Shown here piece after piece: positions 42,577 through 51,270 of a stretch of 64,000 nucleotides of DNA (the stretch's first letter is position 1; each line of letters starts with the position of its first letter). Both the position numbers and the translations under genes were made by a program. Under the pieces are notes generated by a model. It was not told where the DNA came from. It worked only from the letters and a program-made list of their open reading frames with translations, and made no database searches. The stretch is taken from assembly GCA_963737075.1 (NCBI GenBank), contig CAVTRI010000002.1, positions 1 through 64,000 on the forward strand, in the 5' to 3' direction. The DNA comes from CAVTRI01 sp963737075 (GTDB taxonomy: Bacteria > Actinomycetota > Acidimicrobiia > Acidimicrobiales > Palsa-688).

Positions 42577-43080
42577 ATGTCTATCGAGCTCACTGACATC
42601 CCCGCCGCGGTTGCCAACTACCTCGATACCAACGTCAGCACGACGATCTCGGCCATCACCCCGGAGGACCCGGACCAGGATGTGCTGACCCCGGGCCAAA
42701 ACGCCAAGTTCACGGTGACGGTGACGAATGCCGCCGCGCCGGACGGAGTGCGGCTGAGCAACGTCCAGCATCACGTCAAGATCTCGGATGCGAATGTTGC
42801 TCAGCTGATCGTCCCTACGAGCCTCGTTCTGGCGTTCTTCGACAATCTGAGCACCACAAGCCCGCTCAAGCCGGGAACAGCGAGGACAGAGTTGTTCGTC
42901 CGCAACGAAATTGATCCGACGATCGACGTCGGCGGCCACGCCTCGTTCACGCTCGAGCTCGAGTGTCTCGATCAGGGCGCCGCGAAGGCCACCTCCCACG
43001 TCCACGCCGACATCGCCGAGAGCGATCTTTTCCCGCTGAGTCAGAGCCCTAACGGTGTGCAGACCCTGACGGTGGCCTAA
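42577..43080 (+). CDS. CARDB/DUF11-like beta-sandwich protein
   Basis: ATG with an AAAGGA site gives 167 residues: MSIELTDIPAAVANYLDTNV, STTISAITPEDPDQDVLTPG, QNAKFTVTVTNAAAPDGVRL, then VKISDANVAQLIVPTSLVLA and SFTLELECLDQGAAKATSHV. The pattern of FTVTVTNAxxPxGVxL followed by alternating hydrophobic strands resembles the immunoglobulin-like CARDB/DUF11 folds used in exported proteins, but no signal peptide is visible, so it may be cytosolic or leave by another route. It lies between the STAND-BTAD regulator and the class V aminotransferase with short gaps on both sides. Family and role are uncertain. Confidence 0.65.
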   Translation: MSIELTDIPAAVANYLDTNVSTTISAITPEDPDQDVLTPGQNAKFTVTVTNAAAPDGVRLSNVQHHVKISDANVAQLIVPTSLVLAFFDNLSTTSPLKPGTARTELFVRNEIDPTIDVGGHASFTLELECLDQGAAKATSHVHADIAESDLFPLSQSPNGVQTLTVA

Positions 43081-43095
43081 CCCACGGCGGGAAAC

Positions 43096-44575
43096 ATGCA
43101 CGCGATTTGCCAGCTTCGGCGCTTCGTGGAGGCAGAGGCGGACTTCCGGCGCCGATACCCCGCGTTCGATCCTGACGGATCGTTGGCGGAGTTGCGGCGT
43201 CGGGAGTACGCCCGCCTTGAAGAAGACGGGCACATCTATCTCGACTACACCGGAGGCAGCCTCTACGCCGCGAGCCAGATCGGTGCCCACCTCGCGTTGC
43301 TGTCCACTCGCGTCCTCGGCAACCCCCATTCCAACTCACCGACATCCCGGGCGTCGACGGAGCTCGTCGAGCGCGCACGCCACGCCGTTCGCAGGTTCTT
43401 CAACGCCCCGCCAGACGACTACCTCTGCGTGTTCACCGCCAATGCCACTGGCGCCCTGCGCCTCGTCGGGGAGTCGTACCGGTTCGGGCCCGGCTCGACG
43501 TTCGCCCTGACCGCGGACAACCACAACTCGGTGAACGGCATCCGGGAGTTCGCCCGGCGCAAGGGGGCCGGGGTCGTGTACGTGCCGGTGACGTCAGCCG
43601 CGCTGCGCGTGGACCGGGCCGCCATGAGCCGGGCGCTAGTCGCTGCTGATCGGGGCGGCCACAACCTGCTGGCCTTCCCGGCCCAGTCCAACTTTTCCGG
43701 CGTCCAGCACCCCCTCGACCTCGTCGAGGAGGCGCACGCCCGAGGGTGGGACGTCCTCGTCGACGTGGCGGCGTTCGCGCCTACCAACCGGTTCGACGTG
43801 GCCCGAGTCCGCCCGGACTTCACCGCGCTCTCGTTGTACAAGATCACGGGGTTTCCGACAGGTATCGGGTGCCTCCTGCTGCGCCGGGACCGCCTGGAGG
43901 TCCTGTCCCGACCGTGGTTCGCAGGCGGCACCGTCACGATCGCGTCTGTCCAGGGCGACGGCCACTACCTGCGCGGCGACGAAGCCGCCTTCGAGGACGG
44001 TACGGTCGACTACCTCAACCTTCCCGCCGTGACCGTCGGGCTAAAGCACATCCAGCGGGTCGGCCTCGACGCCATCCACCGCCGCGTGCAGTGCCTGACC
44101 GACTGGCTGCTTGTCGCGCTCGACGGCCTCCGCCACCACAACGGCCAACGACTCGTCAAGGTCTACGGACCGCTCGATACCTCAGCGCGCGGCGGCACCG
44201 TCGCTTTCTCAATGCACGACCGCGAGGGCCTGCCCATCGACGACCTCCGGGTGGAGGAGTTGGCCAACAAGGCCAACATTTCCCTGCGCACGGGCTGCTT
44301 TTGCAACCCTGGCGCCGCCGAGGCCGCCCACAACTTCCGTGGACAGGACCTGCGCCCATGGTTCGGCCGTCATGAACCGGTCTCCTATGTCGACTTCCGC
44401 AACCAGAATCCGACTCGGTCACGACCGGTTCCCTTCAGCCATCCGGGTTTCCCTCGGCGTGGCCTCGAATTTCGCTGACGTCTATCGATTCGTGGCGTTC
44501 CTTCAGGACTTCGTCGATCGATCTGTGGACGAGATCGACGAGCCGTCCTTCGCCCCCAACCCCGGAGACCGATGA
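43096..44575 (+). pseudogene. Class V aminotransferase (Moco-sulfurase-like) with C-terminal frameshift
   Basis: A PLP enzyme of the cysteine-desulfurase-like group. It shows HIYLDYTGGSLYAASQI, NPHSNSPTSRASTELVERA, VFTANATGALRLVGESYRF, LLAFPAQSNFSGVQHPLDLV, LVDVAAFAPTNRFD and the PLP-Lys in SLYKITGFPTGIGCLLL. The persulfide-type Cys lies in LRTGCFCNPGAAE. Around 44395-44425 (after VSYVDF) the frame changes. The first frame runs off to 44478, while the next frame carries the family-typical RLGHDRFPSAIRVSLGVASN FADVYRFVAFLQDF to 44575. One inserted base explains it. This type is related to molybdenum cofactor sulfurases that transfer sulfur from cysteine. Its stop overlaps the next gene by ATGA. 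Confidence 0.82.
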
Positions 44576-45146
44576 TGTCCATCGCTTTGCATCACCACCG
44601 CATCGAGACATCGGCGCCAGTTGTGAACGAAAACAACGCACGCGCTTCTGCCGGCATCACCATGGCCATGGGCACCGTGGCGTTCGCTTATGCCTATTTC
44701 GAGCGGCGCTACTCGCCGCTGCAAGGCGTGGCGACACTCTTCTTCGTTGAATTCCTTGTCCGCGTGACCGCCGGTCTCTCGCGCAGCCCAATTGGTCTCT
44801 GGCCGGTTGGCTGACGCGATGGCAGCCGCGGTACTGGGTGTCCGCCAAACCCAAGCGTTTTGCCTGGACGCTGGGCCTGACGATGTCCGGCGCGATGGCG
44901 GTCGTCACCAATCTGGGCATCCGTGGCTGGCTGCCGCGGTCGATCTGCTTGATCTGTCTCGCTCTGATGTGGCTGGAGTCAGTACTCGGAGTGTGTCTCG
45001 GCTGCGAACTCCACGGCCTACTGGTCCGGCACGGCTGGGTTCGGAAAGACGAGGCGTTCGAGATCTGCCCCCACGGTGCGTGTGATGTGACACCAACTCC
45101 TGATCGATCCGCTCCCAAGCGCTCGAGTGGAAACGTGATCGCCTGA
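44572..45146 (+). pseudogene. DUF4395 membrane protein with a frameshift
   Basis: The first part, from ATG 44572, reads VNENNARASAGITMAMGTVA FAYAYFERRYSPLQGVATLF FVEFLVRVTAGLSRSPIGL and leaves frame near 44795. A second frame continues RWQPRYWVSAKPKRFAWTLG LTMSGAMAVVTNLGIRGWLP, LMWLESVLGVCLGCELHGLL, and ends with ICPHGACDV at 45146. The NENNARAxA start, SPxGL bend, SAKPKRFAWxLGLxMS segment and CLGCELHGLL end form the DUF4395 family of four-helix membrane proteins. The CLGC and CPHGAC Cys pairs are kept. One lost base near 44795-44810 would restore it. ATGA overlap couples it to the aminotransferase. Confidence 0.78.
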
Positions 45147-45170
45147 GCCAAAAAAAAAATTCGGCTGTTC

Positions 45171-45200
45171 TTGCCGCTGCGAACGTCTGTTTGGTATAGT
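45171..45200 (+). promoter_or_regulatory. Predicted sigma-70 promoter of the HNH nuclease gene
   Basis: TTGCCG at 45171-45176 and TATAGT at 45195-45200 are separated by 18 bases, giving a good housekeeping-type promoter. It lies downstream of a ten-A run (45150-45159) and about 70 bases before the GTG start of the DUF222/HNH gene. Confidence 0.6.
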
Positions 45201-45270
45201 GCGGGTGACGCCTCGTGGCCGGGCTGACGGCCTCCTCACATTCGAAGCGATTGGTTGTGGAGGAGGTGTG

Positions 45271-46419
45271 GTGTCGGTTTCGGTGCTGGAGTGGGCCGCG
45301 GGGTTGCGGGGGGCGTTGGCCGGTTTCGACCCCGCCCTGCTGTCGGGGGATGACTGCGCCCGCGTGGCCGATGAGCTGGCGACCACCGAGAAAGCGTGTG
45401 GGGCGGCCCGGCTGTTGGCCGCCGCCCGGGCCGTCGACTGCGGCGCCCACCAGCCGCGAGGGTTCCAAAACGGCGTCGCCTGGCTGGCCCGCCAGTCGGG
45501 AGCGACCACCAGCTCCGCCCGCCAGGCGTTGGAGACCGCGTCCCGGCTGGGAGGCTGCCCTGACACCAAGACCGCGCTGCTCGCCGGAGAGGTGTCAGTG
45601 TCGCAAGCGGCGGAGATCGCCCAGGCGGAGGCCGAGACCCCCGGCGCCGAGGCCGCCCTCCTCGAGCACGCGTGTGGTAGCGACCTGTCGGCGCTGCGGG
45701 AGCAGGCCCGCACCTACCGCCAGGCCCACACCGACGTCGAGGACCTGCACCGCCAACAGCAGCAGGCCCGCCACTTCCGCCACTGGCGGGACCGGCTGGG
45801 CATGGTGTGCTTCACCGCCGCCCTGCCGCCCGAGGCAGGCCTGCCGTTGGTGCGCCGGGTCGAGCTGGCCGCCCACCGGGCCCGGCGGGCCGCCCGCGAA
45901 GCCGGGACCGGCCCGGAGCGGTTCGAGGCGTACGCGGCCGACGCCCTCGCCGCTGCCACCGCCAGCAGCGGCCAGCCCACTCGCCGGCGGGACGGGGTGG
46001 AGGTGGTCATCGTGTGCGACCTGTACGCCTGGCGGCGGGGTCACACCCACCGGGGCGAGGTGTGCCACATCATCGACGGCGGCCCCATCCCCGTGCATGT
46101 GGCCAAACAGCTCGGCCACGACGCCTTCTTGAAAGCGGCGCTGCATGACGGGGTGAAGATCGACACCGTCACCCACTTCGGCCGCCACCGACCGGCCGAG
46201 CTGCAAACCGCCCTCGACCTCGGACCGGTACCCGCGTTCACCGGCGCCGAGTGCGCTGACTGCGGCCAGCGGTGGTGCCTGCAATGGGATCACGTCAACC
46301 CAGTCGCCAATGGCGGCCCCACCACTTACACCAACCTCCAACCCCGATGCTGGGCCGACCACCGCGCAAAAACCGAACGCGACCGCCAAGCCGGCCTCCT
46401 CGGACCGCAACCACCCTAA
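45271..46419 (+). CDS. DUF222/HNH endonuclease family protein (13E12 repeat type)
   Basis: From GTG 45271 (GGAGGAGG site just upstream) the product has 382 residues. The DUF222 part shows LLSGDDCARVADELATTEKA, ARLLAAARAVDCGAHQPRGF, ASRLGGCPDTKTALLAGEVS and a long helical EDLHRQQQQARHFRHWRDRL. The C-terminal HNH domain is CADCGQRWCLQWDHVNPVAN GGPTTYTNLQPRCWADH, with two Cys, the DH/N metal site and a final Cys-His pair. These proteins are abundant in actinobacteria and often duplicated, with a presumed nuclease activity of unknown purpose. It is a lone gene with its own promoter. It could be a homing or intron-linked nuclease, but no intron or element ends are visible. Confidence 0.9.
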   Translation: MSVSVLEWAAGLRGALAGFDPALLSGDDCARVADELATTEKACGAARLLAAARAVDCGAHQPRGFQNGVAWLARQSGATTSSARQALETASRLGGCPDTKTALLAGEVSVSQAAEIAQAEAETPGAEAALLEHACGSDLSALREQARTYRQAHTDVEDLHRQQQQARHFRHWRDRLGMVCFTAALPPEAGLPLVRRVELAAHRARRAAREAGTGPERFEAYAADALAAATASSGQPTRRRDGVEVVIVCDLYAWRRGHTHRGEVCHIIDGGPIPVHVAKQLGHDAFLKAALHDGVKIDTVTHFGRHRPAELQTALDLGPVPAFTGAECADCGQRWCLQWDHVNPVANGGPTTYTNLQPRCWADHRAKTERDRQAGLLGPQPP

Positions 46420-46486
46420 GCGTAAGCAACTACCGGTACGCGAAAACAACCAGTGAAGGAATGGCCAGCCATGTGCGTCACTGTTC

Positions 46487-47074
46487 TCACCGCGGCTCGC
46501 GACCCATGAACGCTGCGAATCGCTCCCAGTCGCTGAAGTCAGGTCGCGCTTCGACCTCTGCGCCAAAGGGGTTGCCTTCACCCATGGCGTCGCGGTAGTC
46601 AGGCTTGAGCATGGCATGCGCGGCGTCGAGGGCGTTCGGTGCCAGCTCGGGGTCGAGCCGGTCACGCTGTCCCGTGGTGATGGCCAAATCCCACGTGTGG
46701 GCGGCCAGCTCGGCGAGATACATGTTCACGAGCGTCTCGCCGTTGTACGTCTCTCCCCAGGGCATGGTGACGGTGGCGGCCAGCCGAGCGTCGTCTGCCC
46801 ACGCGACTTCCGCCTCAATGCCAGCTCGGCGCAGCTCATCGGGAGCGTCAGCGAGCTCGGTATGGGGAAACTCCTCGACGGAGGACGGGCTCTCTCCCCG
46901 TCCGAGGCTCACCGCCCGCCATCCAGCCCCCACAAGGTGATCGACCAGGGCCGCGACCGGGTAATCGGGGCAGGGCGTCGGGTCCCCCAGCTGGTCTTTA
47001 CGGACCTCGGCCACGATGTCGGCGCCGAGGGCGAAGCTCCGGACGAGATACGGACGGCGGTCGGTAGTAGCCAT
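46487..47074 (-). CDS. TIGR03086-family (maleylpyruvate isomerase/DinB-like) protein
   Basis: From ATG 47074 (AAGGAGAGGCAC site) the product has 195 residues: MATTDRRPYLVRSFALGADI, VAEVRKDQLGDPTPCPDYPV, AALVDHLVGAGWRAVSLGRG, then TVTMPWGETYNGETLVNMYL and AELAAHTWDLAITTGQRDRL. The PTPCPDYPVAALVDHLVG and NMYLAELAAHTWDLA blocks carry the His triad of DinB-like folds and define TIGR03086. Some relatives use mycothiol as a cofactor. The role is probably in thiol-dependent metabolism or detoxification. It is a lone gene; the frame extends upstream to 47221 without a ribosome site. Confidence 0.85.
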   Translation of the reverse strand: MATTDRRPYLVRSFALGADIVAEVRKDQLGDPTPCPDYPVAALVDHLVGAGWRAVSLGRGESPSSVEEFPHTELADAPDELRRAGIEAEVAWADDARLAATVTMPWGETYNGETLVNMYLAELAAHTWDLAITTGQRDRLDPELAPNALDAAHAMLKPDYRDAMGEGNPFGAEVEARPDFSDWERFAAFMGREPR

Positions 47075-47225
47075 GTGCCTCTCCTTGCTCGGGTGCAGCA
47101 CATCTTGACGGCCAAAGCGGTCACTTCCTGACCTGGTTCGGAGAAAATCTGAGCACCGGACGGCTCGACCCTCGATTGGGACTCCACCGTTGTCAACCGG
47201 CATGAGATGCGCCTCTCTCATGCAC

Positions 47226-48632
47226 TCATGCGTTGATCGCGGCCAGGAGCTGGGCGCGATCAGCTCCGAGCGGGGCCCGGTCAGCGTCTCCGGCGCCGGC
47301 CGGCAGACGGGTTCTCAGCGCCGGATCCGCGAACACCTCGTCGGGATGGCGCAGCACCATTGCGATCTCTATGAACGCCCGAAGGAGGTCACCGTCCGTG
47401 AAGGCGTTCGCTTGCAGAGCGCGGGTGAGGTTCCACTCTTCATGCTCGGTGCGGTATGGGAGCCCCTCGATCAAGGCGTCGATCTCCGCCAGGCGGTGGC
47501 GGTCGTAGGCGACAGTGGTCGCGTACCACGGCGCCATCTGTCGACGAGTGGCATCCGCGCACGCGACGCCGGTCTGCCAACGGTCTCCGTCCGCCGTCCT
47601 CAGCAGATCTCTGAGGGCGATGGCATGCATGAGACCGATGCTCACACCACGACCGAGCGAGGGGTTCGTGCACGCCCACGAGTCACCGACGGCGAGCACA
47701 CCGGTCGCCACCGGCCGGCCCCCGGGAGCGAAGTCTCGGATGCGGTCCTCGATCTTTGCGATGACGGCTACCGTGTCGTCGATCGGCTCCGCGTCGATCC
47801 AGTGGGCCGCCAACGGAAGCTGCCGCACGGCAATGGCCCATTTCGCCGGGTCTTTCAGCTGGCGGAGGGCGGCGTCCTTGGCGCTTGCCGTAATCGTCAC
47901 CGACCACGTCCCGTTGTCGGCTGGCAGCGTCAGCGCATCGATGGTTCCGTAGAACTACCGAAGCGGGCCGATGATCACGGGGAGCGTTCCATCCTGGCTC
48001 CGAAAGTGGCGGGCGTAGTACACGAAACCCGAGTCCTCGGTTTGCTCTCCCACAGGCGCGGCGCCGATGTCCGCCAGCCATCGCGGCAACGGCGAGCGTC
48101 GACCAGTGGCGTCCACGACGACGTCGGCGGTGATCCGTTCGCCATTGTCCAGGTACACGCCCAGGACGTTGGGTACCCGCCCATTGGCGGGTGTCCCGGT
48201 GAGCAACCCCCGGACCGCGGCTCCCCGGCGGATGGTCAGCCTCGGCGTCTCTACGGCCAGACGCGCGGCGGCAGCCTCGACGACGCAACGCCGGCCGGTC
48301 AACGCATCGAAGACGTCGTCACTCGGCCTCGAGCCACCCTTCAGCTCATCGGGGATATTGGCGACCACGTTGTACCGGCACGCGCCCGCGGCTGCTACCG
48401 CCTCTACCAGGGCGGGCAACTCCGCTTCGGCGAGGACTCGGAAGCGGCTGAGGAAGTAGTGGGGCAGGCGAAACTGATTGACCCCGCGGCGCTCCCACGA
48501 TCCCCACGCGACCGACGGATCGGGCGGTGGAGCCGCATCCCGTTCCAGGATCGTTACCTCATGTCCGTCGTCCGCCAGCAGCAGCCCTGCGCAGAGACCA
48601 ATGATGCCGCCGCCGACGATGATCACGTTCAA
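47226..48632 (-). pseudogene. FAD-dependent oxidoreductase interrupted by an in-frame TAG
   Basis: From the TTG at 48632 the frame reads MNVIIVGGGIIGLCAGLLLA DDGHEVTILERD (FAD dinucleotide fold), VVDATGRRSPLPRWLADIG and GFVYYARHFRSQDGTLPVII GPLR, then a TAG at 47955-47957. The same frame goes on FYGTIDALTLPADNGTWSVT ITASAKDAALRQL and VLAVGDSWACTNPSLGRGVS IGLMHAIALRDLL. These are the flavin-domain C-terminal motifs of the group A hydroxylase/geranylgeranyl-reductase-like flavoproteins. Without the TAG the protein would have about 468 residues, the usual length. A single base change would explain the break. As with the dehydrogenase at 3742, it could be error, decay or readthrough. It lies in an isolated position. 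Confidence 0.78.
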
Positions 48633-48800
48633 CTATCCGACCTCCAGGACCCTGGTCGCAAGAAATTGCACCGTATCCGTATCAACGCGATCGTCTCGTG
48701 ATAACTGTACGATCGGACAAGTCTCTTGGATGTTTTCTCCACCGTGAATTGCCGCACGTTAAACATGGCAAGGCACGACGCACGACGGGAAGGAGAAGTC

Positions 48801-50438
48801 GTGACGACCGGCAAACCAATTATCGATCCCGGTATCAGCCCACCATTGGCATTGCGGGGCCGGGTGGTGACCATGGACAGAGGACGAGGCGGGACGGTCC
48901 TGCCTGACGGCGTTATCTACAGCCAAGACGGGCAGATCATCGCCGTCGAACCGGCGGGGGCGCCGCCGCCGGCCGGTTTCGAAGCCGTCTCCGTGGTCTC
49001 AACCGGCGGCACGATCCTGCCCGGGCTTATCGAACTGCACAACCATCTCCCATACGACGTCCTTGGTTTGTGGCAGGTACCGAAGCGGTTCGGAGATCGC
49101 GACCAATGGAGTGGTCCGTCGAACCCGGACTACCGGCGGTTGATCACCGGACCCATGCAGGTGCTGGGCGCCGATCCTCAGCTGGTGCCGGCCGTGGTTC
49201 GCTGGGTGGAGCTGCGCTGCTTGCTGGGTGGCACCACCACCAGTCAGGGGTTGACCCTGGCCACGGATCCCGGCATCGTGCAGCATTTCCGCGGCTTGGT
49301 GCGCAACGTCGAAGTTACGGGCGACCCGACCTTGCCGGCCGCAGCCACCCATATCGCCGACGTCGAGGCTGCCGATTGGCACAAGTTTCTGGCTCGGATC
49401 TCGAGCTCCACGAAGATGATCCTCCATCTGGCCGAAGGCACCGATACGGCGGCCCACAATCATTTCGCGGCGTTGCAGGGCAGCGACGGCACGTGGGCGA
49501 TCACGTCGAATCTGATCGGCATTCATTGCGTGGCTCTCGAGCCAGACGACTTTGGGATCATGGCCGAACACGGCGGGTCCATGGTGTGGTCGCCGTTTTC
49601 CAACCTGTTGCTCTACGGGCAGACAGCCGACGTGGGAGCGGCGATAGCCCATGAGGTGCCAGTCGCTCTCGGCTCGGACTGGTCGCCCTCTGGCAGCAAA
49701 AACGCATTGGGAGAGCTGAAAGTTGCCCGTCTCGCGGCGCAGGCAGCCGGCACCGCCCTGACAGATGAGGACCTCGTCGCCATGGTGACGGTGACTCCCG
49801 CCCACCTCCTTGGTTGGGCAAGTCGGCTCGGCAGCCTCATCTCCGGTGCGCTCGCCGACATCGTGGTGATCGGCACGTCGTCCGGCTCGCCCCACACGGC
49901 GGTCGTCGACGCGACCGAGGCCGACGTGTCCCTGGTCGTCATCAACGGGATCCCCCGGGCCGGGACCCCGGAGCTCATGGCTGCGGCCGGGGCACCCGCC
50001 GGCGAGACCGTCACCGTCGAGGGGCAACCGCGACAGCTCAACCTGGCCCAGCCAACCGCCGATAGCGCAGTCGCCGCAGTTACCGCCACCGACGCCGAAC
50101 GGCTCCTCACCGCCGCCCTGGCCGGCCTGCCTGAGCATCAGCCCGCACATTCGGCTGCCCTCGGGAAGGGTGAGATCAGGCTGGCCGTCGAAGGCTTGGT
50201 CGACAACGGCATGACCCCCCGTCATCACCTTCCGTTTCACGGCATCGCGACCGGACCCAACCGTCGAGCGGCGGTCCTGGCGGACGCCTCCGGACAACCG
50301 CTGCCCTCTCTTCCTCTGGACCCCCTCACCGCCGCCGATAATCCGGACTTCTATGCCACCGTCGCCACCGAGATCAATCTGCCAGCACAGGTACGCGACG
50401 GCCTCATGGCGTACGCACCTGCGAGGACCCCACGATGA
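48801..50438 (+). CDS. Amidohydrolase family protein
   Basis: From GTG 48801 (AAGGAG site) the product has 545 residues. It shows LALRGRVVTMDRGRGGTVLP DGVIYSQDGQIIAVEPAG, ILPGLIELHNHLPYDVLGLW (HxH zinc ligands), LLGGTTTSQGLTLATDPGI, KMILHLAEGTDTAAHNHFAA, IGIHCVALEPDDFGIMAEHG, and VALGSDWSPSGSKNALGELK. The HNH, later His and Asp (GSDWSPSG) sites and the deamidase-like barrel place it with chlorohydrolase/deaminase-type amidohydrolases. The C-terminal 120 residues (TADSAVAAVTATDAERLLTA onward) are a less conserved extension. Substrate unknown. ATGA overlap couples it to the uracil-DNA glycosylase-like gene. Confidence 0.88.
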   Translation: MTTGKPIIDPGISPPLALRGRVVTMDRGRGGTVLPDGVIYSQDGQIIAVEPAGAPPPAGFEAVSVVSTGGTILPGLIELHNHLPYDVLGLWQVPKRFGDRDQWSGPSNPDYRRLITGPMQVLGADPQLVPAVVRWVELRCLLGGTTTSQGLTLATDPGIVQHFRGLVRNVEVTGDPTLPAAATHIADVEAADWHKFLARISSSTKMILHLAEGTDTAAHNHFAALQGSDGTWAITSNLIGIHCVALEPDDFGIMAEHGGSMVWSPFSNLLLYGQTADVGAAIAHEVPVALGSDWSPSGSKNALGELKVARLAAQAAGTALTDEDLVAMVTVTPAHLLGWASRLGSLISGALADIVVIGTSSGSPHTAVVDATEADVSLVVINGIPRAGTPELMAAAGAPAGETVTVEGQPRQLNLAQPTADSAVAAVTATDAERLLTAALAGLPEHQPAHSAALGKGEIRLAVEGLVDNGMTPRHHLPFHGIATGPNRRAAVLADASGQPLPSLPLDPLTAADNPDFYATVATEINLPAQVRDGLMAYAPARTPR

Positions 50439-51259
50439 CAGGAGAGTTCTGCCCCGGATACCCGCCGCCCTATGACGGTCTGGTTGCCGCCGCCCCCGGC
50501 ACTGATGCCTATCCTCCGGCCGCGTTCCGCACAGAGTGGGGTCCCATCTTCCATCGCGGCCGCCTCAACGGCACCGCTCGACTGCTGGTGATCGGCCAGG
50601 ATCCCGCCGCGCACGAGGCCATTGCGCGCCGCATCCTCATCGGCGTCGCCGGCCAGCGCGCCCAGGGACTGCTTTCCCGCCTCGGCTTCACCGGCTCCTA
50701 CACGATGGTCAATACGTTTCTCTACAGCGTTTACGGACAATCCGGGGGCGAGCAGCATCAGCACGACCCCGCGATCGTCGCCTACCGCAACCAATGGCTT
50801 GACACCATCGCTGCTCACAACCAGCTCGAAGCCGTCGTCACGCTCGGCAGCTTGGCCGCCGACGCCTACGAAACGTGGTCGGCCACCCCGACCGGCCAAG
50901 CATGTCACGCGTACCACGCCGCACTGCTGCATCCGACCTACCCGGAGTCAGCGTCGGCGAGCGGCTCCATCACCCTGGCCGCCGCCATGAAGCAGCTGCT
51001 CGACAACTGGAACGCCGCCCTGCCGGGACTCCACGCTGCGATCACCAATCCCGATCAGGCGCCTGACCCGGCTTTGTACGGCGCCAGCTTCGCGCCAGGA
51101 GACCTCACAGAGATTCCTGCCGCTGATCTGCCGCCCGGGCTGCCCGCATGGATGCGCAGCCTCGAGGAGTGGGCCGCGCGGCAAGGCACGACGGCCGACG
51201 AAAAGCGAGCCACGATCGCGGTTGTCATACCCAAGGATTTACGCGTGTGGACTCAGTAA
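50435..51259 (+). CDS. Uracil-DNA glycosylase superfamily protein
   Basis: A 274-residue protein with RLLVIGQDPAAHEAIARRIL, VGVAGQRAQGLLSRLGFTG, SYTMVNTFLYSVYGQSGGEQ and HAALLHPTYPESASASGSIT. The GQDPAAHE motif (water-activating site) and HPTYP loop are the two UDG signatures. This subgroup carries a long C-terminal extension of about 90 residues and is not one of the classical Ung types. It may act on other deaminated bases or be a nucleic-acid-binding relative. Its start overlaps the amidohydrolase stop (ATGA), an odd pairing that suggests a base-damage or nucleoside-handling role for both. Confidence 0.82.
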   Translation: MTGEFCPGYPPPYDGLVAAAPGTDAYPPAAFRTEWGPIFHRGRLNGTARLLVIGQDPAAHEAIARRILIGVAGQRAQGLLSRLGFTGSYTMVNTFLYSVYGQSGGEQHQHDPAIVAYRNQWLDTIAAHNQLEAVVTLGSLAADAYETWSATPTGQACHAYHAALLHPTYPESASASGSITLAAAMKQLLDNWNAALPGLHAAITNPDQAPDPALYGASFAPGDLTEIPAADLPPGLPAWMRSLEEWAARQGTTADEKRATIAVVIPKDLRVWTQ

Positions 51260-51270
51260 TGCGCCGGCGC

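Noticed and set aside
41812..43329. An antisense frame of about 500 codons across the BTAD and beta-sandwich genes
   Set aside because: It spans two plus-strand genes and their gap and lacks motifs.
47190..48701. A plus-strand open frame of about 500 codons across the broken FAD gene
   Set aside because: No recognisable domains, while the minus strand shows clear FAD-fold sequence on both sides of the amber codon.
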